A stretch of 64,000 nt of DNA from the NCBI RefSeq assembly GCF_000002995.4, contig NW_025062285.1:248001-312000 (forward strand), read 5' to 3'. A program made the position numbers and the translations under genes. The notes beneath the pieces were generated by a model that saw nothing but the letters and a program-made list of their open reading frames with translations, was not told where the DNA came from and did not search any database. Below are positions 25,652-40,900 of the stretch, piece by piece. Numbering within the stretch: position 1 is the first letter of the stretch; every line of letters begins with the position of its first letter. Source of the DNA: Brugia malayi. Its lineage: Eukaryota; Nematoda; Chromadorea; Rhabditida; Onchocercidae.

Positions 25652-28542
25652 TTATTTTCCACTCGTTTCAAGCTTTATTTTTGGTGGTTTAAATGCTGTT
25701 CCTTTCAGTGATTTTCCTTCGTATTCTTTTTTTGCCTTCTTTGCCATGAATTGTCTCCATGTACCTCGACGTTCATCACGTGACTCCTTAAAATTGATCA
25801 GTTCTAATGCAAACTCTCAATAATAATTACCCATAAAGATCTATTCCCTATAAGCATATAAAACATCAATTAGAAGAAAAATGAAGATTAAATTCAGTGT
25901 GACCAAAACAGAACTATTTTTGTAAGAAAGGACCGAACAAATAATTTCAAAATCACTTTCAATTTTTGTCTTTTTTCTTCAATTTTAAATACTTGAAACC
26001 ATGACAATTTAAACAACATTAAATTAAATCAAATGACTATTCGAATTTACTTTTTTCTAAAAAAATTACTTCATAATTTTTAGCGAATTCTTCCTCTCTT
26101 TTCCTTTTTTCTGCAGCTGCAAGCATTTCCTCTGCTACCCTTCTCCTGAAATACATCCACAATTAATTTTAATCTCAAGAGCAGCAAAGCAGATAAGACA
26201 AACTAGTTTATGTCTAAGAAGACCACATCATTGCTCAGCAAAGTCTCAATAACATCATGAATAACTGTACTGAATACTGAAATTAATAATCAATTTACTC
26301 CATAAATAACATATTGTAAATTGTACAACAAAACTGAATGTTACGAAAGAATGAACTGACTTCTCTTCATTTGCTCTGTCTTCCAACATTTTCCGCTTTT
26401 TCTCACGATCAGCAAACACCTAAACATCAAGAACTTAAGCATCAAGAAGAAGAAAAGCAGAAAACACACATTACAAATACAGAAAAAGTACAAAATTCCA
26501 ATTATAAATTAAATTGATCATTTCAGAGACAAAATACGATAATGTTCATTAGCTGATAAAAAAGTGATTTGTTATAAAGCTTTGTTTTACATCCCACTTA
26601 TGCGAAAAAACCAAAGACGAATATGACACTTTTTTGTGTCCAAAGTATCGAAGTGGAAAGGCAAGAGACGGCAGTAACGTTCAGAAACAAAATAAATAGC
26701 AAACCTTCGTGACTACCACCCAAAGAGCTTTATTGTACGCAGCTGGTTCATCTTCAGGTATTTTATCTCCTTGACCATTCTTCTTTTGCTTACGTCGTTT
26801 TTCGCTCATCTGTAACTCAACAGTATATAAATGATAATGCAATTAACCTTTAATCATGTATGGTCAATAAATGAAACTGGTGGAAGAAATTAAAATAAAT
26901 CCAACTTAAGAAATTACAATAAAATTCAAATAATTTAACTTTTTTCCTTAAAATCATGCATGGCAAAATGTAGATGTAATCGTCGACAACTTCACTGGCT
27001 CTTAATACTTTATGAAATTTCTCAATTTCAGTTTTTAAAATGCTTAAACTACAATTGTCACAAATACCGAGCTCCAAGTGAAACTCATTATTTTATGTAA
27101 GCTTATATATTTATTGGAAATATTGGCACTAGTTTCATTAACAATGAATACACTGAGAATGCAAATCAAGAACTGATTTAAGTAATGCAGAATTAAAGTG
27201 ACTTAAGCTTACAATGATTGCTAGACGAGCTCTTGCTTCTGTATAAGTTTCCCGACATTTCGCCAATTCATCTGGATCTTCGATCATTTTTATAGCCTTT
27301 TTCACTACTGAAATCATATTGTGCATTGCAGTACAACTGCCATATCCAATAAACTTATTTGATAGAGAAATTTTATAACTGACTTATCAGGAAAATTTCC
27401 TGATTATTTGGAAAAAAGTTCGGCTAAAAAATTCAGCCTTCTAGGAAACTTCCATTATTCCATTAGATAGAATATGAGTTATTCATTCAAATGAATCAAA
27501 TGGAAATTATCTTCGCCCAACACGATCGAAGGAGGGAAAGAGAATAACGAGAAATTCATAAAACGTAATTACATGAGCTCCTAAATTTGAAATTAATTTT
27601 AGGTATTCCAAATCTCTTTGGAAAAAAAAATTTCTTACCATCAAATGCACGTTCAGCTCTTTCACGATCATCGGTATTTTTGTCCGGGTGAATAAGCAAA
27701 GAAAGCTGTAAAATCCAGAATAAAGGAAAAATTGAAATAGAAATACTGAAGGAGTCAAAAACTCCTGAAGAATACGGGTTTACAAATCAAAGATTAATGC
27801 CAAAAACTAGATTAATGCTAAAAAGAACTAAAAAGTGCTCATCACGAAACCTTATTTCTTGATGAAAAAGTCGTTACCTTTTTATACTTCTTCTTAGCCG
27901 CCTCAACATCTGTATCTGGATCAATTTGCAAAACCTGAGGAAGAGAAAACTATACGATTCAGTACAGATCTTACTTGATTCAATAATTTAATCGCATTTA
28001 ATTCAATGGAATTCAGTGAATCATTGCAGTAATTTCGTCACTGTAGATGCTGATGCATAAACCTGTCCTTAATGAACAGTTACCAGACTACCTAATTTCT
28101 ATTTGACATCAATGATTTGAATCAATTGATCCTTAGTCGATGAAGCAATAATGTCTCTCAGGAGGTTACTTAATTCATCGTCATGCATAGGATAATAAAA
28201 CCCGTCAACTGCTCCGCTATAATAAAAGATCAGATTAAGCAAGAACCAAATTTTCTATGAACAGTTACCAGAATTAAACAGTGTAATGCACACAAGTAAT
28301 CATAAACTATCACCTCAAAAGGATTTAAATTCAGGTAAGTGGAGCCAGGACGTAATAAGCGATCAATTTGTTGCTTTGACGTTAATACCGAGTCTCTCTT
28401 CTCGGTTTCTTTCAACTAAAACAATAAAATTTTTTTTTCCAGAAAAAAAAAAAAAACTTTAAGTCAGACTAAACTTCAAAAAGTACAGAAAAATCAGACT
28501 AACATCACTGTAAAATCGCTCAAAGTCGGATGAATCCCCCAT
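25652..28542 (-). CDS. DNAJC8: DnaJ homolog subfamily C member 8 (spliceosome-associated J protein), 9 exons
   Basis: Nuclear J-domain protein, in humans a spliceosome-associated protein (SPF31). Exons in coding order: 28542-28504, 28415-28314, 27934-27878, 27705-27639, 27307-27213, 26809-26705, 26419-26361, 26145-26070, 25786-25652 (stop TAA). They join to 244 residues, against 253 in human. The N-terminus FYSD...KRDSVLTSKQQIDRLL and the segment STYLNLNPFEVLQIDP match the family closely. The J-domain HPD triad is at residues 72-74 (LLIHPDKN) and is intact, so the protein should be able to stimulate Hsp70. After the J domain comes a long charged, probably coiled helix (KRRKQKKN ... KREEEFAKNYEESRDERR) and the family's C-terminal FKPPKIKLE. 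It lies between dCMP deaminase and the membrane protein on the same strand. Confidence 0.95.
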
Positions 28543-29205
28543 GATGCATCAGTGTATCATTAACAATGCCAAATGTTTATGCGATTCTTTGTATCCTAGA
28601 CATTTTAATTAATAAAATAAAAGAATGTTCTGTCCGATTCAGCTTGATTCAACACCAAATTACTTAACCTGACTTTTAAGAGATATAAAAAACAGGTCAC
28701 AGTACTTAGAGACCTTTTATTTAGGGGACCAAGCCACTGCTACCGAAATTCGAATTCAGTAGAACCACTTGTCACTTAATTACAAAAACATTTGACCATA
28801 ATTAGAGGGAAGTGAAAGTTTTCTCAGTTTTGACAATTTAATAGCTGCTCAGATTAAAATGTCAGACCAGATAATACATATGCATTGACAATATATCCAG
28901 AAATGAAACCAGTGTAATCAAAAAACTTTTCAGAAACTCTTTACTTGACGAAAGTTTAGAAATCCATAAATGTATGCTCTCCTAAGTGCTTTTAAAGCAG
29001 AACGAAACGTTTAGAGTAATAACAATAACTTAAAGTTCAATACCAATTTAAATCAAAACCATTATGAAAGCAAAACTGCACGAGACGATATGAAATAAGC
29101 ATTAAGAAAACAAAAGTCTCTCAGGAAAACAAAAAATTCCAGTAAAATTTCATGCAATTCCACTTTTTTTTTTGAGGTCATTCCACACTGAAAAACAAGC
29201 ATTAA
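28543..29205. other. Spacer between dCMP deaminase and DNAJC8
   Basis: 664 bp of AT-rich DNA separating two genes in the same direction. No clear poly(A) signal or spliced-leader acceptor stands out close to the DNAJC8 ATG. Confidence 0.45.
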
Positions 29206-30756
29206 CTAGAGTGTGACAATATTATAGGCAGCATCACCACTGAGATCAATTGATATCTTTCGATTTGAAAGGAACTGTCGATAGCGAACCTAAAAAAATT
29301 TATCTGATTACAAACCATTTCAATTTAAATAAAATATTTCACTTTTTTAATACACCACTTTGACCTTGTTCTATTAACTTCGCTTTTTAGACTTACTGAG
29401 TATCATAACTATAGCACGAAAAATTTCGATTGTTCTAAAAACCGGGAATAGCACCTAGAAAAATATCATACAGTTATCAAAATCGCTGAAGCCAAACAAA
29501 GGCGTAAAAAAATGAAAATGTAAACTGATTACCCCGGCCAAATCAAACATTCTTTTTGATGCAATCGTATTCACTTTCTTCTCTTTTTCTCTTTGAAACA
29601 CTACTTCACTTATACCAGCCTGGAATTATCCTACAGTTCATTTTGAAGTATTCCATCTGATAATCAGACAGTTTAAAAAAATTAAACCAAAAGGAAAGTA
29701 AGTAGTTATATTTATAACTCCATCAAGTCTCTTTCAGAAAATTTAGTATATCCAAGGAGATCTTTACCTGTATGATAAGTTTAGCACATTCATTGCATGG
29801 AAACAGGACAGTGTAAATTGTTGAACCTTTAATTGAACCCACAATCTTATTCAGTATTGCATTCAATTCTGCATGGCATACATAGGCGGATTTATTTTCC
29901 AAGAAATTCTCGGGATCTTTGCCCCATGGTAGTACATCATCTGAACAACCGGTTGGCATCCCATTATATCCGGAGCCAACAATCCGTTTATCTTGGTTTA
30001 CAATTACGGCTCCAACCTACAACTGTTGCTTCAAACTGGACTTCGGTAGTTATTTTCATCATAAAAGCAAACAATTCCTTTCGGAAAATTAGTTACAATA
30101 TTAAATAAAAAGTATGCTTCTATAATTTTTATTCCGAAATAATATTAAATACATTAAACATTTAAAAAAATATTATTAAGCAGTAAATTTGCGAGAAAAA
30201 CAAAGCAAAAGAAAAAAAAAAAGAAATTAAAAAAAATTACATATTATAAATTAAAAAGAAAAAAACTAATAAAAGAAAATTATATGCAATAAAAATATAT
30301 CAGAGCACTCTAATAGCTTAATCCCAACCCATCAAAACTTAAAACCTCCATAATTAATAAGATAGAAGTAAAAGTGAGACACAGTATTTGGACGACAAAT
30401 ATACCTGCGTTATTGGATCTTTACTCCGCAGTGCAGCCATATGTGCTACGCCCATAAAGTATTCTTCCCAAGAAAGGTAATCATTACGCTTTACAGCATG
30501 ATTGCAAATCACATTGTCAGACTGATGACCACTGTCGGAAAAACCGAAATAAATTCGTAATCGAATATGTAGTCATCTCAAAGTCATATATTTTGAGCTG
30601 TTAGTCACTTCCACTACCCATTAATAATATGTAATGTCTCTGAATATGGGAAACTGAAGAAATAAAACGTTAAGGTGAAACTTACTTAATAGCTGCTGTC
30701 GTTGTGCCAGTAAGTTTAACACATTCGTTATCGATGGATCCAACAACTGACGTCAT
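29206..30756 (-). CDS. DCTD: Deoxycytidylate (dCMP) deaminase, 5 exons
   Basis: Zinc enzyme that converts dCMP to dUMP, feeding thymidylate synthase. Exons in coding order: 30756-30686, 30531-30405, 30016-29768, 29619-29533, 29289-29206 (stop TAG). They join to 205 residues, somewhat longer than the human enzyme of about 178. Visible: [38 protein letters not shown], the zinc site CHAELNA (His114, catalytic Glu116) and PCNEC (Cys140, Cys143), then KLIIQAGISEV. The segment after AGISEV ([19 protein letters not shown]) differs from the vertebrate SDKYHDSDEATAA region. The last exon, [16 protein letters not shown], lines up with the vertebrate C-terminus. A second splice-competent last exon lies at 29454-29374. 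The N-terminus has about 30 extra residues without homology. Confidence 0.93.
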
Positions 30757-31800
30757 CCTACTAATTCTCAAGAAATCCCGAAACGAGAAAAACTAAACAC
30801 GTAATTCTCATGAATCAATAGCTCGAAGGATTTCATGCAGCCTTGTGATGAAAATTTACGGTTCACTTTTATGAAATTCATAGCATTGAATTTTGATTGA
30901 CAAAGCATAATTGTAACAGGTTGCAACTCAGGAAATGATGGATATTGAAGAGATTTTGCAGTGGTGGATTCTATCTAATGTTCGAATTATGTTTTTTAAT
31001 CACAACGTTTAGCATATATGTTTGCGTACGTCATAGATTTAGTACGTCGGTCACGTTAAGGTGAATGTGAAGATGACATATAACGTATTTTTTATATTTA
31101 TTATATCTATTGTTTTTATTTATTAATATTTATGTTTTTTTTTTCCTTTAATTTTAATGTGTATTCAAGGTTGCTTATATTATAGAGCAAATGTACACTG
31201 TTAACAGTCAAAAAAAAATTCAACAACGAAGTGAAAACTCAAAACGTCACGTTTGTTTGTAGGACGTCACGTCACACTGCTTTTTATTTATGAGAAATTG
31301 GAATATTTCTTGTTCTGTAAAAGATTAAAATTTCGCATGAAGAAAGTCTTTTGATCTGTTGCTTGTTTTTAACTGTGCTACGCACGCCATTCTTACGTGA
31401 GATATAGATCAACGTGAATATTTAAGGCCCTCATTAATCTAATTGCTGTGTACTGTGAAAATTAAAATACTGCAAGGCTTAAAAACTTATTTTGAGATCA
31501 AATCAATATATTATTAGCAGAATTACGATTTCTCCGTGTTAAAAGATGTCATTTAGATGTAATATTGTAAAGAATGTTTCAACGTTAGCACACCTGTGTC
31601 GACACGATCCACATATGCCGTGAAGAATTACGTGAGTTACGCTTGTCTTAAAAGAACATCTCACGTGGACAATAAGCAGAGTGGTACTTAATCAGAATTA
31701 TGAAGACAATAAGGGATATAATATAGTCGTAAATCTTCAATGTAATGATTACGTCACAATGTGACTTTCAAAAATTCTTTCCGTCTTCAATATGATGTTT
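30757..31800. other. Upstream region of dCMP deaminase, ACGT-rich
   Basis: Contains unusually many ACGT tetranucleotides for AT-rich DNA, for example near 31026, 31042, 31050, 31242-31270, 31395, 31630 and 31662. A GAATTAG acceptor lies 4 bases before the dCMP deaminase ATG and could be a spliced-leader site. No gene seen. Confidence 0.5.
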
Positions 31801-31806
31801 GCATCA

Positions 31807-31912
31807 CACGCAGTGTTTACGCACGTTAAATACTCTGCGTAGCTGATATTTAATATGCACACGCAGTGTTTACGCACGTTAAATACTCTGCGTAGCTGAT
31901 ATTTAATATGCA
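31807..31912. repeat. Tandem duplication of a 53-bp unit
   Basis: Two perfect or near-perfect head-to-tail copies starting CACGCAGTGTTTACGCACGT, 53 bp apart. The unit shares the GTTTACG-ACGT core with the 67-bp satellite that follows. Confidence 0.93.
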
Positions 31913-31916
31913 GATA

Positions 31917-32520
31917 TTGATTCTAACAACAGGGTGGTAAAGCTGTTGTAACTGTCATCTGTAATGTTTACGTACGTCAAATATTTGATTCTACAACAGG
32001 GTGGTAAAGCTGTTGTAACTGTCATCTGTAATGTTTACGTACGTCAAATATTTGATTCTACAACAGGGTGGTAAAGCTGTTGTAACTGTCATCTGTAATG
32101 TTTACGTACGTCAAATATTTGATTCTACAACAGGGTGGTAAAGCTGTTGTAACTGTCATCTGTAATGTTTACGTACGTCAAATATTTGATTCTACAACAG
32201 GGTGGTAAAGCTGTTGTAACTGTCATCTGTAATGTTTACGTACGTCAAATATTTGATTCTACAACAGGGTGGTAAAGCTGTTGTAACTGTCATCTGTAAT
32301 GTTTACGTACGTCAAATATTTGATTCTACAACAGGGTGGTAAAGCTGTTGTAACTGTCATCTGTAATGTTTACGTACGTCAAATATTTGATTCTACAACA
32401 GGGTGGTAAAGCTGTTGTAACTGTCATCTGTAATGTTTACGTACGTCAAATATTTGATTCTACAACAGGGTGGTAAAGCTGTTGTACTGTCATCTGTAAT
32501 GTTTACGTACGTCAAATATT
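31917..32520. repeat. 67-bp satellite, nine tandem copies
   Basis: Unit starts CTACAACAGGGTGGTAAAGC and ends AATATTTGATT. Copies begin at 31923, 31991, 32058, 32125, 32192, 32259, 32326, 32393 and 32460. The inner copies are essentially identical; the first has one extra A and the last lacks one A. Each unit holds an inverted repeat (ACAACAG/CTGTTGT, 10-base loop) and the motif TTTACGTACGTCAAA. Near-perfect identity implies recent expansion or homogenisation. Confidence 0.97.
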
Positions 32521-34919
<2,399 letters not shown>

Positions 34920-37900
34920 TCACCATCCTGGTACTACCGGTTTAATTTCCGATGATGGGTATAATCCACGTATCGGCCGATATGTTTCATCCTGAAATGT
35001 AAAATATAAAAAAGAATTTGAAATATTTTCGTGAACACAAAAATTTCAGCTACATTTTGCTAATTTATTTTTCAAACTACCATTTAACAGTTTCTACTAG
35101 CATATTTAAAAATGTTTTTCTAAAAAGTTGCAAAAATTTTAAATTAAAAAAGGCAGATGAAACCTCCGTTATTCGGTAAACATTTGGTGATTAATTGAAA
35201 TCATTCGGAAAATATTCTATTCGTGTGATTTTTTAATGATAAAAAAGCAACTTTTGCGTTTTATTCGATATATCAACGAAAAGGAATGAATGGATAAACG
35301 GAATGATTGTTGCTTAACTCTGCACGATATTCTGCTGGGAATACCGGGAACGACTAACCTTGTCACTCAGAACTATTCCAGCAAACAATATGTTTGACAT
35401 CGGAACGAAATATTATCTTACAAACTCTTTCGTTTTTTTCTATTCATTCATTCATTCATTCATTCATTCATTCATTCATTCATTCATTCATTCATTCATT
35501 CTTTTCCTTTCATTCCTCTCCACAATACCAACAACTATTTTTCATCATTTATTATTTTCTTCTCGTCATCCAAAGGAATGATTCATTTTTGAAAGATATG
35601 AAATCAGCGACTTAGAAATATAAACCAAAAGCGCATTTGATCCATTTCCGCTCTCTCACCGAATGACTATTTATTCCATTCACTTTTATTCAAATTTCCG
35701 ATATGTAAAAAATTGAAACGAAAAGAAAATTCAAAAATATTTGTCAAATTTTTTTCGTTTCCTTTCTTTTTCTTTCATGTACTTTTTTTTTTTTTTTTTC
35801 TGAATAAAAACTTATAGTTCATTCCTTTCAATCATTGCAAATTCTCGCAATTTCCGTAAACTATTCCGGTTTGTTCATCCGGATATCACATTTATCTACC
35901 ATCTATTGGGATTATTTACTATTTGAGTAAAAAATGGCCAAAACATGAATGAAATATATTGCATAAATAAGTTTGGTCTACTCAAAAAATACTGAATGAT
36001 TAATTACAGCACAGAAATGATAAATGATATGAAAGGAAAATCAGGACGAAATATCCCAGTTAAAATTATTCTAAAATATTTCAATAAAATTCATTTTGGA
36101 ATATTTCGACAGTTCTCGAATTGTCCTAAAATAATTTCTGACAATAAATCAAAAAATAAGAAACCTGTGCAGCTAATGGCATATTTGGTGAGCTATGTGG
36201 AGGTCGTAAACTTTCCTCAAGGAATGTATTATCTGAAATGAAATTTGGCAACAAAATAAATGATAATACTTTTTATCACCAAATGGTATCATTTACTTTA
36301 GACATTTACTTTTATTTTCAAGTAAGAATTCACTCAAAACTGTGCAAGCATTTTAAGCTAAATTTTGTTCAGTTCAACATTAATATGAGCAATTAAATAT
36401 TATTTATTATTTAAAATTGTACATAGTAAAAATTTCTATATAATAGAGCAAACAATTGAACCTTCTTTTTATTAATTTGTGTAAACTAACCGGAATTAGA
36501 CTGATCAACATGTACCGGTTGTGCTTCCGATGGCATAATGAAGGATGGATGCGGCAATGCTGTTGGTGGTGTTCCATCCGGACCAACCGATCCGTAACCA
36601 TCACAAAAAAATGACAATGGCAATTGACCATAAAATCCATCATTATTAACTCCTGAAAAGGAAGGAAAGAAGTCATACTTAAATAATAAATTATAACTAA
36701 GTGATAAGCAAGAATGTTGACATTTTATTAGGTTAGGATTGAAATGTCATTCGAATTACATTTTAAACTAAAAAAGATGACTTTACAAAATTTGAATCAA
36801 TCTGCTTAGTTATTACGATCACTCATTCCTTTCGTCCGTAATCGCCTGTAATCATTGATCATCATCCAACAACTGTTAATCCTAACTTCACCTGTCTATT
36901 TTCCCATTTATGGCGCAATCTGCAATTAGTCCAACTTCCTTTTCTCCTAACCCTCTCTCTTCCTTCACACTTTCAAGCCTCTCTTAAACGGTACTTTATT
37001 ACGCTAATAAAATCCATATGAGGGTCTCGTATTTATGGCAATTGACTTTTATCCTCAATCTAAGCCTTAGGGAACAATATCCTTCCTCCAATACCAATCA
37101 GCTTCTCACCTATGTGTCACCTGCTTATGCATAATTTTATTCTGATTATGTCCCACACATCCTCTCTCTCTGTCCGTCTGTTTGTCCGTCACTCTGCAAG
37201 ATTCAGGTTATCATTACGGAAGAGGATAAACGGATGTGAACAATTGAGAAGCATAATCCATTGCAGTCAATGTCACCATACAAAACATTTCTTCCTTCCT
37301 TTAAAATAAATCATAATCGAGAGACAAGCTCAAATTTAAATTTGAGCTTGAGTTAAAAAAGAGTTATCACAATTCAAATGGAATAAATCTTTAGTGAGCG
37401 GCTACGTTTCAATAAATTCTAAATTTAAGTGATTTTTTTTTTTGAGAAGGTTTGGCAATGTACCATGCGAATATATATCACCCTGCGGAACACATAATTC
37501 ATCCCTCGCTGATGTTTTACTACGTCGTATTGGCCTATAACCACCAAACCGTAATTGCTTCATTCTTCTCTCTTTACTACGTCGATTTTGAAACCATACC
37601 TGAAGAAATTAATTTCAAAATTTACAAAATTTCTTTTTATTTTTGCAAACATTTGACGATTAGAAAACTTATTTCGCTAAACAATTATAATTAATTTGCG
37701 AATGTAAAACAGGAAACAACAAGAACTTTTAGCTTATTTTTTTTTTAACTATAAATTTTCATCAATTTTAAATACTTTCTTTTTTCCTAAGCAACGGAAT
37801 AACTGAGAACTTATTACTGATTATTTTTTAATGTTGACAGCTAATAGCAGCTCGAATTAGGGTAGATTAAACATATTAGTTTGGGATGAACTAATTTCTT

Positions 37901-40900
37901 TGGGAAGATCAATCAAGATTTTTCTCGATTAGATCAATGTGACATAATTCATTTCAGAGTCACTGTTCAGCTTTCAAGTGATACAGTATTAGAATTCGAT
38001 TATTGTCAGTTAATTTTGTCAATTACAACATACTTTAAGCCTGTAACACTTCAAGCATCTAGCTTGTATTCCTCAGAACTGCGATCCGGAACTCATACTC
38101 TAGTATCTGCCACTACCCTCAACTCATATCTCCGGTATCTGCCACTACCCTCAACTCATATCTCCGGTATCTGCCACTACCCTCAACTCATATCTCCGGT
38201 ATCTGCCACTACCCTCAACTCATATCTCCGGTATCTATCATCCATCCATCTAATCCACGAATACATCTCTTTACCATTTTAATTTCACCAACAAAATATT
38301 ATATTAAATTGCATTATTTCATCATTCCCTCAAAATGATCGTTTCGCTTCCAATATTTTGTATAAAAGCCAACGTATGTGTGTGTGTGTGTGTGTTTATC
38401 ATGGGTGATTACGGTAGTGCTACTGCTAACGGTGTATGTCCCAGGAGAGGCAGGTGTCAATGCAAGGAAGGCAGGAGAAGAGGAGAAGGAATGGCTTCAA
38501 CGATACTCCATCTTTCACTCTTTTAGCTAAATAATGAGAATTGGGATTGAAGTATAATATAGCCTAGGAACTCATTTATAGGTTAGCAAAGTGGAGAGAA
38601 AAAGTAGGATGAGAGGGTTCGGTGGTAATAAGGGAAAAATGATGAAAAGAGAGAGAGAGAGGAAGACAGGATGGAGAAAGGAAGGGATAGGTAGAATGAA
38701 GGACAATCAAATTTGATCAAATCGAAGAACTGAGGATGGGATGGGATACTCGTCATGTCTTTAAAGCTTAGCTCTTTCCAAGTGTGTGTGTGTGTGTTAT
38801 TGCTTGGTTAGCTAGGGTTAGCCAGGGTTAGCTAGGGTTGGCCAGGGTTAGCTAGGGTTGGCCAGGGTTAGACAGACGACATAAACTGATCAGTTTCGGA
38901 AATGAACCGTGTAATTTTATAGACCAAACTCTATCCCCTAATGTAATAGCTAAATGAAGAAAAAAGCTATCATCACTTCTTGGAATCTGTTTGTTCCTTT
39001 CCAATATTTTATTTACTTCTTCTTCTCCATCTCTCCCTCTCTGTCTCTCTCTTTCTCTTTCCCTCCCTCTCTGTTCTTCATTTTTTTATCTTAGTGAACA
39101 ATTTGGTTTATAATAATATTAACAGTGATAATGAATCGATAATGGTTACGATAATAATGATAATGAATAATTAATTAATTAAAACATAAGGCATAAGCAT
39201 TTTAATGTTATATTGCTGTATTTGAATTAGTTTTACACAAAAAAAAATGGAGAAAGAAAGAAAGAAGAAATGAAAAAATCATTTTATACTACAAAATAGA
39301 AAAATGAAATGGGAAATTCATAAATTAATTGATACATTTCCATTTAAAGTACTATGTGAAGTTTTATAAACAATTCATCTGTTCGCTTAAATGATAACTT
39401 TCATTAAATATTTAAGTTATATGATATAAAATATTAAAGTTATATTTGATATTTCATCTGCCTTCCCTAACTGTCCTTCACATTTACCTTTTCTGTTTCT
39501 TTTCCAAACGTTATGTAACTTAATTTTTCTCATATTATAGAATTGAATTTTTGACTCGAATTATTCCTCCACAGAATTAAAATTAAAAGTCATGGTGACA
39601 AATTATTTAGTAATCTAAGTAAATCCAACGAATAATGAACTAATTCTGAATGACTTAATGATTAGCGCAAATTCCGGATCAGTTTATCATTAATAAAATC
39701 AAGTAAACCAATATGTAAAAACGGAATGATATGATAAGGAAAATAATAATGTACATTATGTTAAAACATGTATATTTCTTATGATTCAAAATAATAAATA
39801 ACGAAATATTTTGAGTACAGTAATTTCAAGGTCATATATAATACTTAGCTTTAATTATAATAGAAAATTTCAAAAGTTTTGGGCAAATTTTTGAGTGAAG
39901 TGATGTGACATTTGACAAATACACATTATATAGTACTGTTATATTACTGCTATATTGTCAATTAAATGTTTTTACAAATTTTAAAAGCTAAAAACGAAGT
40001 ATTTTAGACACAGTAATTTTAAGTACAGTAGTCAGCAGGTGGTTTACAAATTTTAAAAGTAAATGTAAAACGGAAACAGAAGAGAGCACAAACCTGTATT
40101 ACTCGCATGTTAAGACCGGTTTCTTGTGCTAATTGCTCCCTGATATGCCTAGTTGGTTTGGGTGTTGAAGCAAAAGCTGCTTTCAAAGTATCCAACTATA
40201 AATTAAAATGAAAAAAAGTAAATAAATAAATATAAACGATGTAATACTTTGCATCAAATAACCAATAAAATCCGGAAATAATACGGAATGTGTCAATTCG
40301 AATGTTTCTAGATGTTTGGAAGAATCACTTAATTCTTCCAACTCAAAATTTGCTTCAAAAGTCTGATCAATAAAAGCATAGCTAATGATATATAGTAGCA
40401 CCAATAATCGTCCGAGACGATGAGTGAGTCAGGTGAGTGATACCTGTTTGGCCTTAATGGTAGTCCTCGGTCCTCGTCTCTTTGCTGAGGCCGACATGTC
40501 GTCCAGCTTATTTGCTAGCAGTGATTCACCGTTACCGATGATTTCTTGTGGTTCCACTGAATTTGATTCCTCTGCAACCCAAATGACTGCTAATCGAACT
40601 ACACAAAAAATTATTAATTTTTATACCAATTAGTTCTAATTTATTTCTACGCTATAAATAATTGGAATGTTTGATTAATTACGGATGTTAATTTACCTAA
40701 ATTAAACGAAACTTTAAAATTAAAAGACAAAAACAAAATTACTTAAAAAAAAATATTTTTTAATATACCAATGTCATCACTTGCTGCATCACAGTCATCA
40801 TCGATGTCCTCAGAGCCACATTCTGAACTACCACCACCGGAGAATAAATCTATAAATAACGATTTTGTTGTCCGAATTACCGGATTAGCATCATCACAAA

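Noticed and set aside
31917..32520. CRISPR-like array
   Set aside because: The 67-bp units are contiguous and identical with no unique spacers, and the genome is eukaryotic.
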